Below, in pieces: positions 25,479-34,385 of a stretch of 64,000 bases of DNA. Made by a program: the position numbers and the translations under genes. Location: NCBI GenBank assembly GCA_031425195.1, contig JANPIX010000004.1, positions 1 through 64,000 on the forward strand, in the 5' to 3' direction. This DNA comes from JANPIX01 sp031425195. GTDB lineage: Bacteria; Pseudomonadota; Alphaproteobacteria; Rhodobacterales; Rhodobacteraceae. Each line of letters opens with the position of its first letter. Position 1 is the stretch's first letter. A model generated the notes under the pieces. It worked only from the letters and a program-made list of their open reading frames with translations, made no database searches and was not told the origin of the DNA.

Positions 25479-26618
25479 ATGGCGCTTGATCATCCGATGA
25501 ATTCCCTTGGCTTTGCCAAACCGCCTGCGCAGACGCGGGTCGTGGTGGCGATGTCGGGCGGTGTCGACAGTTCGGTGGTGGCGGCGGAACTGTGCGCCGA
25601 AGGCTATGATGTCGTGGGCGTCACGCTGCAGCTTTACGATCACGGGGCGGCCCTTGCGAAAAAGGGGGCGTGCTGCGCCGGGCGCGATATCCATGACGCG
25701 CGCCGCGTGGCGGAAACGATGGGTTTCCCCCACTATGTGCTCGACTACGAAAACACTTTCCGCGAGGCGGTGATCGACGATTTCGCCGATGCTTACCTTG
25801 CCGGTGCCACCCCTGTTCCCTGCATCCGGTGTAACGAGCGGGTAAAGTTCAAGGACCTGCTTGCAACAGCGCGCGATCTGGACGCCGATTGCATGGCCAC
25901 GGGCCATTATATTCAGCGCAAGCTGGGCGCTGCCGGCCCCGAACTGCATCAGGCCGCCGACCCGGCCCGCGATCAAAGCTACTTCCTGTTTTCGACAAAT
26001 GCCGAACAACTGTCTTACCTGCGGTTCCCACTGGGGCATCTGGCGTCAAAGGCCGAAACGCGTGCCCTTGCGGCCCGGCACGGCCTTTCCGTGGCGGACA
26101 AGCCCGACAGTCAGGACATTTGTTTCGTGCCCAACGGAAACTATGCGGCGGTGATCGAAAAACTGCGACCAGGTTCGGCGGAACCGGGCGAGATCGTTTC
26201 CGAATCTGGCGTGGTTCTGGGCCACCACAATGGCGTGATCCATTACACCGTTGGTCAACGCAAAGGGCTGGGCATTGGCGGCATGGACAATCCGCTTTAT
26301 GTCCTGCGGCTTGATCCCGAGGCGCGGCAGGTGATCGTCGGGCCAAAGGCGGCGCTTTCGACGCGGATTGTGCCGCTGCGCGAAATCAACTGGCTTGGCG
26401 ATGTGCCGCTGATGTCGCAGGCGGAGTGGCATATCGATGTCAAAGTCCGCTCCACCCGCCCGCCACGCGCGGCCATTCTGCGGCCCCTGTCCGCGACCGA
26501 GGCGGAAGTAGAACTGCTCGCCCCCGAAGATGGCGTGGCCGCAGGTCAGGCTTGCGTGTTCTATGCGCCGCAAGGTGGACGCGTCTATGGCGGCGGATGG
26601 ATCTGGCGGGGACGCTGA
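25479..26618 (+). CDS. mnmA: tRNA 2-thiouridylase MnmA
   Basis: 379 residues. It puts the 2-thio group on wobble uridine 34 of Lys, Glu and Gln tRNAs. PP-loop SGGVDSS at 26-32; catalytic cysteines in PVPCIRCNERVKF and DICFVPNG; the central domain has YTVGQRKGLGIGG; the C-terminal beta-barrel ends in GGWIWRGR. The ATG at 25479 has a weak upstream GGA; a second ATG six codons later (25497) is possible. The gene is divergent from sciP and convergent with lpxB (6-base gap). Confidence 0.95.
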   Translation: MALDHPMNSLGFAKPPAQTRVVVAMSGGVDSSVVAAELCAEGYDVVGVTLQLYDHGAALAKKGACCAGRDIHDARRVAETMGFPHYVLDYENTFREAVIDDFADAYLAGATPVPCIRCNERVKFKDLLATARDLDADCMATGHYIQRKLGAAGPELHQAADPARDQSYFLFSTNAEQLSYLRFPLGHLASKAETRALAARHGLSVADKPDSQDICFVPNGNYAAVIEKLRPGSAEPGEIVSESGVVLGHHNGVIHYTVGQRKGLGIGGMDNPLYVLRLDPEARQVIVGPKAALSTRIVPLREINWLGDVPLMSQAEWHIDVKVRSTRPPRAAILRPLSATEAEVELLAPEDGVAAGQACVFYAPQGGRVYGGGWIWRGR

Positions 26619-26624
26619 TCCGCC

Positions 26625-27752
26625 TTAGCCGAGGTGCGACAGCACCGATCGGGCCGCCCGCAAGCCGGGGGCGTCCCCACCGCGACCTAACCGCTCCATG
26701 GTGATCTGCATCGCGGACAGTTGGCTGTCGCGGGCAGTTTGGTTGGTCAGCAACGCGTGCAGCGCCGGGGCGATCAGATCGGCGCGACAGCGTTCCTGAA
26801 TGAACTCGGGGATAACCCGTTGTTCCGACACGATGTTGACAAGCGTGACCGTGTCAATCAACGCCGCCCGCCGCATCAGCCACATGGTGACGGGGTTGAG
26901 CGCATAGGCGATCACCATCGGGCAATTGTTTGCCGCAAGTTCAAGGGACACAGTGCCCGAGGCTGCAATGGCGACGTCAGCCGCCGCAAAGGCCGCGCGT
27001 TTGGCGGCATGGTCCAGGATGATGTCGGGCCGCAATGGCCACCCGGCCGTCAGATCGCGCACAAGGTCCAAAAGCCCGCCAACCGTGGGCAGCGCCACCC
27101 GCAGATCGGGATGTTGCACCAGAAGCCGGCCCAACACGTCGCCGATGACGGGTGCCAGACGTGTCACCTCGGCCCGCCGTGACCCGGGAAGGGCCAGGAT
27201 CAGCGGCCCCTGCCCGTCCATCATCGCCCGCTCCACCGGCGTGGCAAGCGGCTCTGCCACAACCGGGTGACCCACGAAATCGCAGGTCATGCCTGCGGCC
27301 GTCATGTAGGGTGGTTCGAACGGCAGAAGTGCCAGGACATGGTCAACCACCTGCGCCATCTTGGCTGCGCGACCGGGCCGCCAGGCCCAGACCGAGGGTG
27401 CCACATAGTGAATGGTCCGCAGTTCCGGTCGGGCCGCCTTGACCTGGCGGGCGACGCGCACACAGAAATCGGGGCTGTCGATGGTGATCAGGGCATCGGC
27501 ACCGCTGTCGATCACCGCGCGCGCGGTTTGTGTGATACGGCGTTTCAGGGCGCGATACTTCGGCAGAACTTCGGCAATCCCCATGACGGAAAGTTCGTCC
27601 ATCGGGAACAGACTTGCGAGGCCCCGCGCCGTCATCATCGGGCCACCGACGCCTTCAAACGTCACGCCGGGCGCAAGCTGGCGCAGCCCGTCCATAAGGG
27701 CACCACCCAAACGGTCACCCGACGGCTCTCCTGCGACCAGAAACAGCTTCAC
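26625..27752 (-). CDS. lpxB: Lipid-A-disaccharide synthase
   Basis: 375 residues from the GTG at 27752. LpxB joins UDP-2,3-diacylglucosamine and lipid X to give the lipid A disaccharide, at the inner face of the inner membrane. Motifs: LFLVAGEPSGDRLGG, SPDFCVRVARQVKA, HYVAPSVWAWRPGR, ASGTVSLELAANNCPMVIAY. The GTG gives a GTGA overlap with the lpxI stop and yields MKLFLVAGEPSG. An ATG at 27767 would add five residues and overlap lpxI by 19 bases. It is the last gene of the lipid A block. Confidence 0.95.
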   Translation of the reverse strand: MKLFLVAGEPSGDRLGGALMDGLRQLAPGVTFEGVGGPMMTARGLASLFPMDELSVMGIAEVLPKYRALKRRITQTARAVIDSGADALITIDSPDFCVRVARQVKAARPELRTIHYVAPSVWAWRPGRAAKMAQVVDHVLALLPFEPPYMTAAGMTCDFVGHPVVAEPLATPVERAMMDGQGPLILALPGSRRAEVTRLAPVIGDVLGRLLVQHPDLRVALPTVGGLLDLVRDLTAGWPLRPDIILDHAAKRAAFAAADVAIAASGTVSLELAANNCPMVIAYALNPVTMWLMRRAALIDTVTLVNIVSEQRVIPEFIQERCRADLIAPALHALLTNQTARDSQLSAMQITMERLGRGGDAPGLRAARSVLSHLG

Positions 27753-28558
27753 GGCTGACGCGCCCATAAAAACAGATCCCGCTCCTTGGCCATGGCCTGC
27801 ATGCGTAGCAGATCAAGGCAGATGACACCCGCCGCCTCCCATACAATGCCGCCAAGCCCGGCGTCCGCGACTGCCTTGACTGTGGCCGGGCCGATGGTGG
27901 GAAGGTCAATCCGCCGATCCTGCCCCGGTTTGGGGGCCTTGTAAAACAGGCCGCGGCCCTTTGTGGCGTCGGGCCGCAGGGGGGATAAGGTTGCCAGCGA
28001 AGCGAGCATCGCATCCGTGCCGCCAAGAGTTTCGACGGCAAGACACAACCCCTGCTGCACCACTGCACCCTGCCCGACGTCCACCGCGCCCAAAGCGGCA
28101 ACGATCTGCATCGCACGGGCGGCGTCTGCGTCATCCGTCACGGTGCGCGCGCGGCCCCAGGCGCCAGCGGCGGGCACAAGTGCGGGGGCCACATCTTCAA
28201 CGCCCGCGATGACAAAACCGAACTCCTCGAAAATGTCGATCACCACGCGCAATGTCGCGTCGTCGCCCCCCTGCAACGCTGCGAGCAGGCGCGGCACCAT
28301 CGCGGCCGTGGCAGGGTCAAACATCGCGGGGTCAAGCCTTGGCCGCTCCATCGCCCCCGCAAAGACAACACGCGCGACACCTGCATCCTGCAAACCGTGC
28401 AGAAACGGAACCAGACGCTCCACACGGAACGTCATGTCGGCGACCAGCCCCTCGGGTGCGAACCCTTCGGCAACCGCGACAAGCGGGCGTTCGGACAGCT
28501 GCGCCGCAATCGCCGCCGGAAGTGCGCCGCGCGCGGCAATGATGGCGGTGTGCGTCAT
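27749..28558 (-). CDS. lpxI: UDP-2,3-diacylglucosamine diphosphatase LpxI
   Basis: 269 residues, DUF1009 family. LpxI hydrolyses UDP-2,3-diacylglucosamine to lipid X and UMP, replacing LpxH of enterobacteria. Family motifs: AAIAAQLSERPLVAVAEGFA, FAGAMERPRLDPAMFD, GAVVQQGLCLAVETLGGTD, KAPKPGQDRRIDLPTIGPAT and the C-terminal AAGVICLDL. It overlaps lpxA and lpxB by 4 bases each, so the three are translationally coupled and act in consecutive or near-consecutive steps. Confidence 0.95.
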   Translation of the reverse strand: MTHTAIIAARGALPAAIAAQLSERPLVAVAEGFAPEGLVADMTFRVERLVPFLHGLQDAGVARVVFAGAMERPRLDPAMFDPATAAMVPRLLAALQGGDDATLRVVIDIFEEFGFVIAGVEDVAPALVPAAGAWGRARTVTDDADAARAMQIVAALGAVDVGQGAVVQQGLCLAVETLGGTDAMLASLATLSPLRPDATKGRGLFYKAPKPGQDRRIDLPTIGPATVKAVADAGLGGIVWEAAGVICLDLLRMQAMAKERDLFLWARQP

Positions 28559-29352
28559 TTCGGGGTCAGGAAGGAACGGTCGGATGCCGACAGAATGAAC
28601 TCGGTCATCTCACGGACATGGCGGCTGTCGGTTTCTTCGGCAAGGCGGCGGGTCCGATCCAGAAACGTGCCCTCGCCTTGGGCGAGCATCTGATAGGCGG
28701 CACGCAGAGCAGTAATCTCTGAACGCTCCACCCCCCGGCGCTTCAACCCCACCAGATTGAGCCCATCAAGTTCGCCCCGTGGCCCCTGCACAAGACCGTA
28801 AGGCACCACATCGTTCGTCACCATCGTGACCGCACCGATGATCGCCCCCTGACCGACACGTACCCACTGGTGAATGCCAGACAGGCCGCCGATGATGACG
28901 TCGTCGCCAATCACGCAATGCCCTGCAATCGCCACCTGATTTGCCAGAATGACCCGGTTTCCCAGCGTTGCGTCATGGCCGACATGCGCGCCTGTCATCA
29001 ACAGGCAATCGTCGCCCACGCGGGTGATGCCACCGCCACCTTCGGTTCCGGTGTTGAGGGTCGCCCCTTCGCGGATACGGCACCGCGCACCCACGACAAG
29101 GCGCGTCCGTTCGCCACGATACTTCAGATCCTGGGGCACCTCGCCCACACAGGCAAAGGGGAAAACAACGGTGCCCGCGCCGATCTCGGTCCAGCCGGTC
29201 ACGACGGCATGGCTTTTCACGGTCACGTTGGCGGCCAGCGTCACTTCGGCCCCGATCATGGCAAAAGCGCCGATGTCACAGCCGTCACCAATCACCGCCC
29301 CCGGTTCCACCACTGCAGACGGGTGGATGCGGGCTGTGGCCGACACTGTCAT
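28555..29352 (-). CDS. lpxA: UDP-N-acetylglucosamine acyltransferase LpxA
   Basis: 265 residues. It transfers an R-3-hydroxyacyl chain from acyl carrier protein to the 3-OH of UDP-GlcNAc, the first lipid A step. The left-handed beta helix is visible as hexapeptide repeats from ARIHPSAVVEPGAVIGDGCD to GLSGIHQWVRVGQGAIIG. The catalytic His lies in the MTGAHVGHDATLGNR region. The C-terminal helical domain (ITALRAAYQMLAQGEGTF) is complete. It overlaps fabZ by 4 bases on one side and lpxI by 4 on the other. Confidence 0.96.
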   Translation of the reverse strand: MTVSATARIHPSAVVEPGAVIGDGCDIGAFAMIGAEVTLAANVTVKSHAVVTGWTEIGAGTVVFPFACVGEVPQDLKYRGERTRLVVGARCRIREGATLNTGTEGGGGITRVGDDCLLMTGAHVGHDATLGNRVILANQVAIAGHCVIGDDVIIGGLSGIHQWVRVGQGAIIGAVTMVTNDVVPYGLVQGPRGELDGLNLVGLKRRGVERSEITALRAAYQMLAQGEGTFLDRTRRLAEETDSRHVREMTEFILSASDRSFLTPK

Positions 29353-29822
29353 GCCGGGTCTTTCGGCACGTCGAACATCGCCATGAACGTGGCTTCGCAG
29401 GCCAGTTCATCGCCCACCATCGCGCGCCCCTCGAATTTCCAGACACGGCCACCGCCGCGCACGGCCTTTACATGCAATTCCAGCACATCGCCCGGAACCA
29501 CCTTGCGGCGGAACTTGACGCCGTCGACGCCCATGAAGAACACGACTGCATTCTTGTTTTCGAGATTCATCGACACGCCGACCAGAACCCCTGACGTCTG
29601 GGCCATCGCCTCGATGATCATCACACCGGGGAAAATCGGCATACCGGGAAAATGGCCCTGAAACTGCGGCTCGTTGAAGGTCACGTTCTTGATGCCCACG
29701 CAGGATTCGTGCAGCACGATATCACGCACCTTGTCGACCAGAAGAAAGGGATAGCGGTGCGGGATAAGGCGTTGGATCAGGCCGAGATCAGCCTCGGTCA
29801 CCGGCGTAACATCTTGCGTCAT
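29349..29822 (-). CDS. fabZ: 3-hydroxyacyl-ACP dehydratase FabZ
   Basis: 157 residues, hot-dog fold. It dehydrates 3-hydroxyacyl-ACP in fatty acid elongation, competing with LpxA for its substrate, which explains their shared operon. Motifs: LIPHRYPFLLVDKVRDI, the catalytic His in FQGHFPGMPIFPGVMIIEAM with the catalytic Glu in the same segment. The N-terminal MTQDVTPVTEADLGLIQ fits the family. The ATGA overlap with lpxA suggests coupling. A 75-base gap separates it from the skp-like gene upstream, where lpxD stands in E. coli. Confidence 0.96.
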   Translation of the reverse strand: MTQDVTPVTEADLGLIQRLIPHRYPFLLVDKVRDIVLHESCVGIKNVTFNEPQFQGHFPGMPIFPGVMIIEAMAQTSGVLVGVSMNLENKNAVVFFMGVDGVKFRRKVVPGDVLELHVKAVRGGGRVWKFEGRAMVGDELACEATFMAMFDVPKDPA

Positions 29823-29897
29823 GGGTCCCCCTTGGGCCCCTTTGCGCGGGCCTTGCCATGACTAGCAATTCAACTCCGGCACGGCAAGCGGGTGGGT

Positions 29898-30506
29898 TCA
29901 GGGTGTGGGCGCAGGTTGCGGCAGCGGAGCCGGCGTCGGGGCGACCGCCTTGTCGGGCAGGGCCGACGTCCCATCGCCCAGCACGGCGTTCAACCTTGCA
30001 ATGGCATCGTTGGTCACATCGGCACGGTCGAACGCCACGAACACCGAGGCCTTGTCGAGGATGGCGACCGCACCGCGCTGCGCCATCAGTTCGGCCAGAA
30101 TCGGCACTGCGGCCTGCAGCACCTTTTGGCGTTCCTGTTCGCGGGTCTGCGACAGCACACGGCCCTTGCCTTCCTGTTCAGACCTGATCTTTTCGACCTT
30201 TGTGTCAAATGCCTCGGCCAAGGCACGGAATTCGGCGGCGGGAAGGCTGTCACGGCGGGCAGTCAAGGCCACTTCTTCGGCCTCCAGCCCCGCGTCGATC
30301 TGACGATTTTCCGCCGACAGCGCCGCCGCCGCAGCATCAAGCCGCGCCTGCACGGCCTGGCCATAGGAGGTGTCGCTGATCAACCGGTCAGGCTCGATGG
30401 TCAGAATCGTGCCCGTGGGGGCCGCCGGAATTTCCTGCGCAATGCCGGCCGTGGACCAGCCGACCCAGGTTGTCAGTGCAAAGGCCACCGCCAACCCGGT
30501 TCGCAT
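29898..30506 (-). CDS. OmpH/Skp-family periplasmic chaperone
   Basis: 202 residues. A signal peptide (cleavage near GIAQE) precedes a core with TGTILTIEPDRLISDTSYGQ, matching the Skp beta-strand entry, and two long helices rich in Ala, Glu and Arg (about 50-140), the tentacles of the trimeric chaperone. It ends in a Pro/Ala-rich tail. Skp carries unfolded outer-membrane proteins to BamA. It is 2 bases downstream of bamA, the conserved position. Sequence divergence from E. coli Skp is high, as is usual for alphaproteobacteria. Confidence 0.85.
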   Translation of the reverse strand: MRTGLAVAFALTTWVGWSTAGIAQEIPAAPTGTILTIEPDRLISDTSYGQAVQARLDAAAAALSAENRQIDAGLEAEEVALTARRDSLPAAEFRALAEAFDTKVEKIRSEQEGKGRVLSQTREQERQKVLQAAVPILAELMAQRGAVAILDKASVFVAFDRADVTNDAIARLNAVLGDGTSALPDKAVAPTPAPLPQPAPTP

Positions 30507-30508
30507 GA

Positions 30509-32896
30509 TCAGAACTTTGTGGAAACGGTCAGATCGAACGTCTGCTCGCGGTCATAATCTTCCTTGGCCAACGCCTTGGAAAAGTTGAGCCGCAGTGGCC
30601 CGATGGGCGTATCCCACAACAGCGAGAACCCGATGGCCGACCGCAGATTCAAGCTGTCGTCCACCGGCCCGCCGGTACCGTTGACGTTATCGAGCGACCA
30701 GACAGAACCGACATCCAGGAACAACCCGCCGGTCAGACCATACTCCTCGGGAAGCCCGAGCGGGAAATCAGCCTCGAACCGGGCTACGGCGAACAGGTTG
30801 CCGCCCAACGCATCTTCGTTCGTGGCACCAAGGTCACGGGGGCCAAGCCCGTTGCCCTCAAATCCGCGAATCTTGCCATTGCCGAAAAAGCGGTCGGTGA
30901 CGCGGCTGTTGCCATCGATCATCGACACGGCGCCACCTTCAAAGATGGCGCGGATCGTGACTTCCTCGCTCAGGATCTTGGTTTCCGCCAGTGCCAGCGC
31001 CCGCGTCGTCACCGACTGGATATCACCGCCAAGACCCGCAAAATCCGTGCCGAACTGCAAAAGCACGCCGCCCCTTGGGTTCAGGCCGGTGATCCGGTTG
31101 TCATAGGTGTAGGTGAAGCCCACAGCACTCGCGATGGGCGACCCCTGCCGCTCCTCTGCCCGCAGGATGCGCGACGATCCGTTGGAGGTTTCGTCTTCCG
31201 GCGTATCAGGATCATCCGCCACCGGGCGGGCCACATCGGTCACGGTATCCTGTTTCAGACTATAGCGAAGTTCCAGCCGCCCGTTCTGGCTGATCGGAAA
31301 CTCGATCGCCGGGCTGATGCCGATGCGCTTTGTCCCATAGAAGGAATTTTCGTTGTCGGTTGTGTTGTAATACAGATCGAACTTCAGTTTCAGGTCACGG
31401 CCCAGAAACGCGGGTTCGGCGAAACTGATCGACGAATTGACGTTGTCCGAACCTGTAGACAGGCTGATCCCCAGAAATTGCCCGCGGCCCAGAAAGTTGC
31501 TTTCCTGCAGGCCAATCGTAAACGCCGTGCCGTTCACCGACCCGAAATTCACCCCAAAGCTGAGCGACCCTGTCGCCTGTTCTTCGACATCGACATTCAC
31601 AACCACCTGATCGGGGCTGCTGCCGGGTTCTGCCTCGACACTGGCGTCGGCGAAAAATCCAAGGGCGCGGATGCGTTCAGCGGATTGTCTGATTTCACGG
31701 GGATTGAAGGGGTCGCCTTCGGCGGTGTTGAACTGCCGCCGGACAACCTGATCAAGAGTGGTGGTGTTGCCTTCGATGTCGATCCGTTCGACAAAGATCC
31801 GTTCGCCGCGCACGATGGCGAACTGCACGTTCAACACACGGTTTGCTTCGTCCCGGGTAATCCGTGGTTCGACTGACACGAACGTCAGCCCTTTTTGCAG
31901 CGCCAGCGATTCAAGCCGCGCCACGTTGTTTTCGATGATGGACGGCGAATAAGTGACGCCGGGGCGCACGCGGAGTGCTGCCTGAAACTCTGCGGCGTCC
32001 AGCCCTTCGATCTCGCTGACGGCGCTCACCTGACCCACGCGGAAGCTTTGGCCTTCCTGCACGCTGAACGTCACGAAAAACCCATCACGTTCGCGAGTCA
32101 CGTCGCCTGTCGCATCAAGAACCTGCACGTCAACGTATCCGCGCGACAGATAGAAATCGCGCAGCAACTGCTTATCAAGGTCAAGGCGGTCCGCGATAAA
32201 CGTGTCACGCTGGATGAACCGGCGCAGCAGGCCGGCCTGTTTGGTTTCCAGAACCTGACGCAGGCGGCGGTCGGAAAAGGCCCGGTTGCCGACAAAGGAC
32301 AGCCGCTCGATCTCCACCACCTTGCCTTCGGTCACTTCAAAGACAAGGTCCACGCGGTTGTCTGACCGGCGGATGATCTTGGGGTCAACCGTTGCCGCAA
32401 TCCGCCCAGTCGTGCTGTAGGCTTCGGTGATGGCGGCGGCATCAGCTTCGGCCTGTGCGGGCGAATAAACGCGCCGCGACTGGCTGCTGACAAGGGCGGA
32501 CAGGTCTTCGTCGCTGAGCCGTTTGTTGCCTTCAAAGTTGATGATGTTCACGACAGGATATTCCTGCACCCGGATCACAAGCGTCGATCCCTGCGGGCTG
32601 ACCTCCACCGATTCGAACAGACCCGAGTCGACAATCCGCTGATATGCGTCGTTCAAAGCGGCGGCAGAGATCGCTTCGCCGCGCCCGATTCCGGCAAACC
32701 GCACGATGGAAGCGGCGTCGACGCGTTCGTTTCCTTCGACTGTCACGTTCGAAAATGAAAAGCTTTGCGCAAAGGCGGGCGTGAATGTCCCGCCAGAAAT
32801 GCTTGCAACACCGATCATTAGCGAAAAGGCAATGGAACGCGTCACAGTTTCGAATTTCACAAGGTGCACCCGATCCGTCATTTTTGCCCGATGCAT
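30509..32896 (-). CDS. bamA: Outer-membrane protein assembly factor BamA
   Basis: 795 residues. A signal peptide ends at FAQSFSF (about residue 44); five POTRA domains follow (about 45-440), starting with NVTVEGNERVDAASIVRF; the C-terminal 16-strand barrel ends in the expected aromatic signature, here VSTKF. The conserved barrel motif reads KIRGFEGNGLGPRD (VRGF/IRGF type). BamA folds and inserts beta-barrel proteins. The ATG at 32896 has GGCGGGG before it; an ATG five codons later (32881) is an alternative. It is 148 bases downstream of rseP. Confidence 0.96.
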   Translation of the reverse strand: MHRAKMTDRVHLVKFETVTRSIAFSLMIGVASISGGTFTPAFAQSFSFSNVTVEGNERVDAASIVRFAGIGRGEAISAAALNDAYQRIVDSGLFESVEVSPQGSTLVIRVQEYPVVNIINFEGNKRLSDEDLSALVSSQSRRVYSPAQAEADAAAITEAYSTTGRIAATVDPKIIRRSDNRVDLVFEVTEGKVVEIERLSFVGNRAFSDRRLRQVLETKQAGLLRRFIQRDTFIADRLDLDKQLLRDFYLSRGYVDVQVLDATGDVTRERDGFFVTFSVQEGQSFRVGQVSAVSEIEGLDAAEFQAALRVRPGVTYSPSIIENNVARLESLALQKGLTFVSVEPRITRDEANRVLNVQFAIVRGERIFVERIDIEGNTTTLDQVVRRQFNTAEGDPFNPREIRQSAERIRALGFFADASVEAEPGSSPDQVVVNVDVEEQATGSLSFGVNFGSVNGTAFTIGLQESNFLGRGQFLGISLSTGSDNVNSSISFAEPAFLGRDLKLKFDLYYNTTDNENSFYGTKRIGISPAIEFPISQNGRLELRYSLKQDTVTDVARPVADDPDTPEDETSNGSSRILRAEERQGSPIASAVGFTYTYDNRITGLNPRGGVLLQFGTDFAGLGGDIQSVTTRALALAETKILSEEVTIRAIFEGGAVSMIDGNSRVTDRFFGNGKIRGFEGNGLGPRDLGATNEDALGGNLFAVARFEADFPLGLPEEYGLTGGLFLDVGSVWSLDNVNGTGGPVDDSLNLRSAIGFSLLWDTPIGPLRLNFSKALAKEDYDREQTFDLTVSTKF

Positions 32897-33044
32897 CGTT
32901 CGCCCCGCCTGATCATGTCCGTAATCTGACTAGCGGGAATGGAAAGGCTTGTCAAAAGGCGGTTGCCTGAAAACTGACGTGCAAGCACAAGCCTTTGTGG
33001 CCGTTGCGCAATCGTTCCACCTTATGCTGGCGGGCCTCGGCCGT

Positions 33045-34382
33045 TCAGGGACAAAACAGATCGTTCGACAGGGCAAAGACCATCAGTGTCAGCAACAGCG
33101 TCAGACCCACGCTCATCATCACGCGCAGCGCTTTTTCTGCGGGCGGTTTTCCGGCAATTGCCTCGTAGGCATAGAAAACCAGATGCCCGCCATCAAGGAT
33201 GGGAATCGGGAACAGGTTCATCAGACCAACCGCCGTCGACAACATCGCGATGAACCCGATGAACACGATCATGCCTTGTGCGGCAGCAGCGCCCGACGTT
33301 TCCGCAATGCCAAGCGGGCCGCGCAGGTTGCACGAACTGATGGCACCCGTAATCATGTGCTGCAGTCCCGACAGGCTGGTCGCGACCACATTCCAGGTTT
33401 GCTGCGCCCCCAGTCCGACCGCTTCGAACAGGCCGGGCTTGCGGGTTTCGGGGTCGAACACCAACCCGCCGCTCAAGCCCAAAAGCCACCGTGTCTCGAA
33501 CCCGCCCTCGGCTGTGGGAATGTCGCGGCGTTTGGGCTGCAGTGTCACATCCAGTTCTGTGCCATTGCGCCAAAGCGTCAGCACCATCGGACGCCCCTCG
33601 GACGCGCCAACCAGATCGCGCATTTCGCTGAAACTGTGCACAGGGGTTCCGTCTATCGCCAGCACCACGTCGCCCGCCTGCATGCCGACATCCATCGCCG
33701 ATGTGTCGGGCTGCACCGAACTGACCACGGCGGGGAACGGAAACGGCCCGTCGATTGTCATTTCCGCGTCATTGCGGCTGATCTGGTAGGGCACCGTCGC
33801 CGATGGTTCCAGCGCGTTGGCCACATCGACAAAGGCCGACAGGTCAGGCGTCGGCAAACCACCCAGCGACGTGATCATGTCGCCGGGCAAAAGCGGCTGT
33901 CCGATTTCGGGCAAGGTGGCGACGCGGCCCACAACAGTGCGTTCCGTGGCGACCCCGGTTGACCAGATCAGTCCCGCAAAAACGATGATTGACAGCGCGA
34001 AATTGAACAAAGGCCCCGCCGCAACTGTCGCCGAACGCGCCCAAAGCGGTGCGCCGTGCATCGTACGGCGCTGTTCCGCCTGCGACAGGCCCGACAACGC
34101 CGAACTGTCCTTACCGGACGCGGCGTTGGCGTCACCCAGAAATTTGACATAGCCGCCGAACGGCAAGGCGGCGAACTGCCACCGCGTGCCCCGCTTGTCC
34201 ACGCGCGACAACAGAACCGGCCCGAAGCCAAGCGAAAAGACCTCGGCATGGATGCCCGACCAGCGGCCCACGATGTAGTGGCCGAATTCATGCACGAAAA
34301 CGATGATCGACAAGGCGAACACAAAGGCAATCAGGGTCCAGGCGACCCCACCGAAACTTGGCAACTGGTTCACGAAATCCAA
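33045..34382 (-). CDS. rseP: Site-2 protease RseP
   Basis: 445 residues. An intramembrane zinc metalloprotease that cuts anti-sigma factors. The zinc motif HEFGH is at 31-35 in the first membrane helix, and the second zinc-binding motif is in PIPILDGGHLVFYAYEA near the C-terminus. Two PDZ domains lie in between (about 140-340; GDMITSLGGLPTPD and GDVVLAIDGTPVHS). The conserved GYVKFLGD is present. It sits 3 bases downstream of dxr and upstream of bamA, the standard order. Confidence 0.96.
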   Translation of the reverse strand: MDFVNQLPSFGGVAWTLIAFVFALSIIVFVHEFGHYIVGRWSGIHAEVFSLGFGPVLLSRVDKRGTRWQFAALPFGGYVKFLGDANAASGKDSSALSGLSQAEQRRTMHGAPLWARSATVAAGPLFNFALSIIVFAGLIWSTGVATERTVVGRVATLPEIGQPLLPGDMITSLGGLPTPDLSAFVDVANALEPSATVPYQISRNDAEMTIDGPFPFPAVVSSVQPDTSAMDVGMQAGDVVLAIDGTPVHSFSEMRDLVGASEGRPMVLTLWRNGTELDVTLQPKRRDIPTAEGGFETRWLLGLSGGLVFDPETRKPGLFEAVGLGAQQTWNVVATSLSGLQHMITGAISSCNLRGPLGIAETSGAAAAQGMIVFIGFIAMLSTAVGLMNLFPIPILDGGHLVFYAYEAIAGKPPAEKALRVMMSVGLTLLLTLMVFALSNDLFCP

Positions 34383-34385
34383 AGT

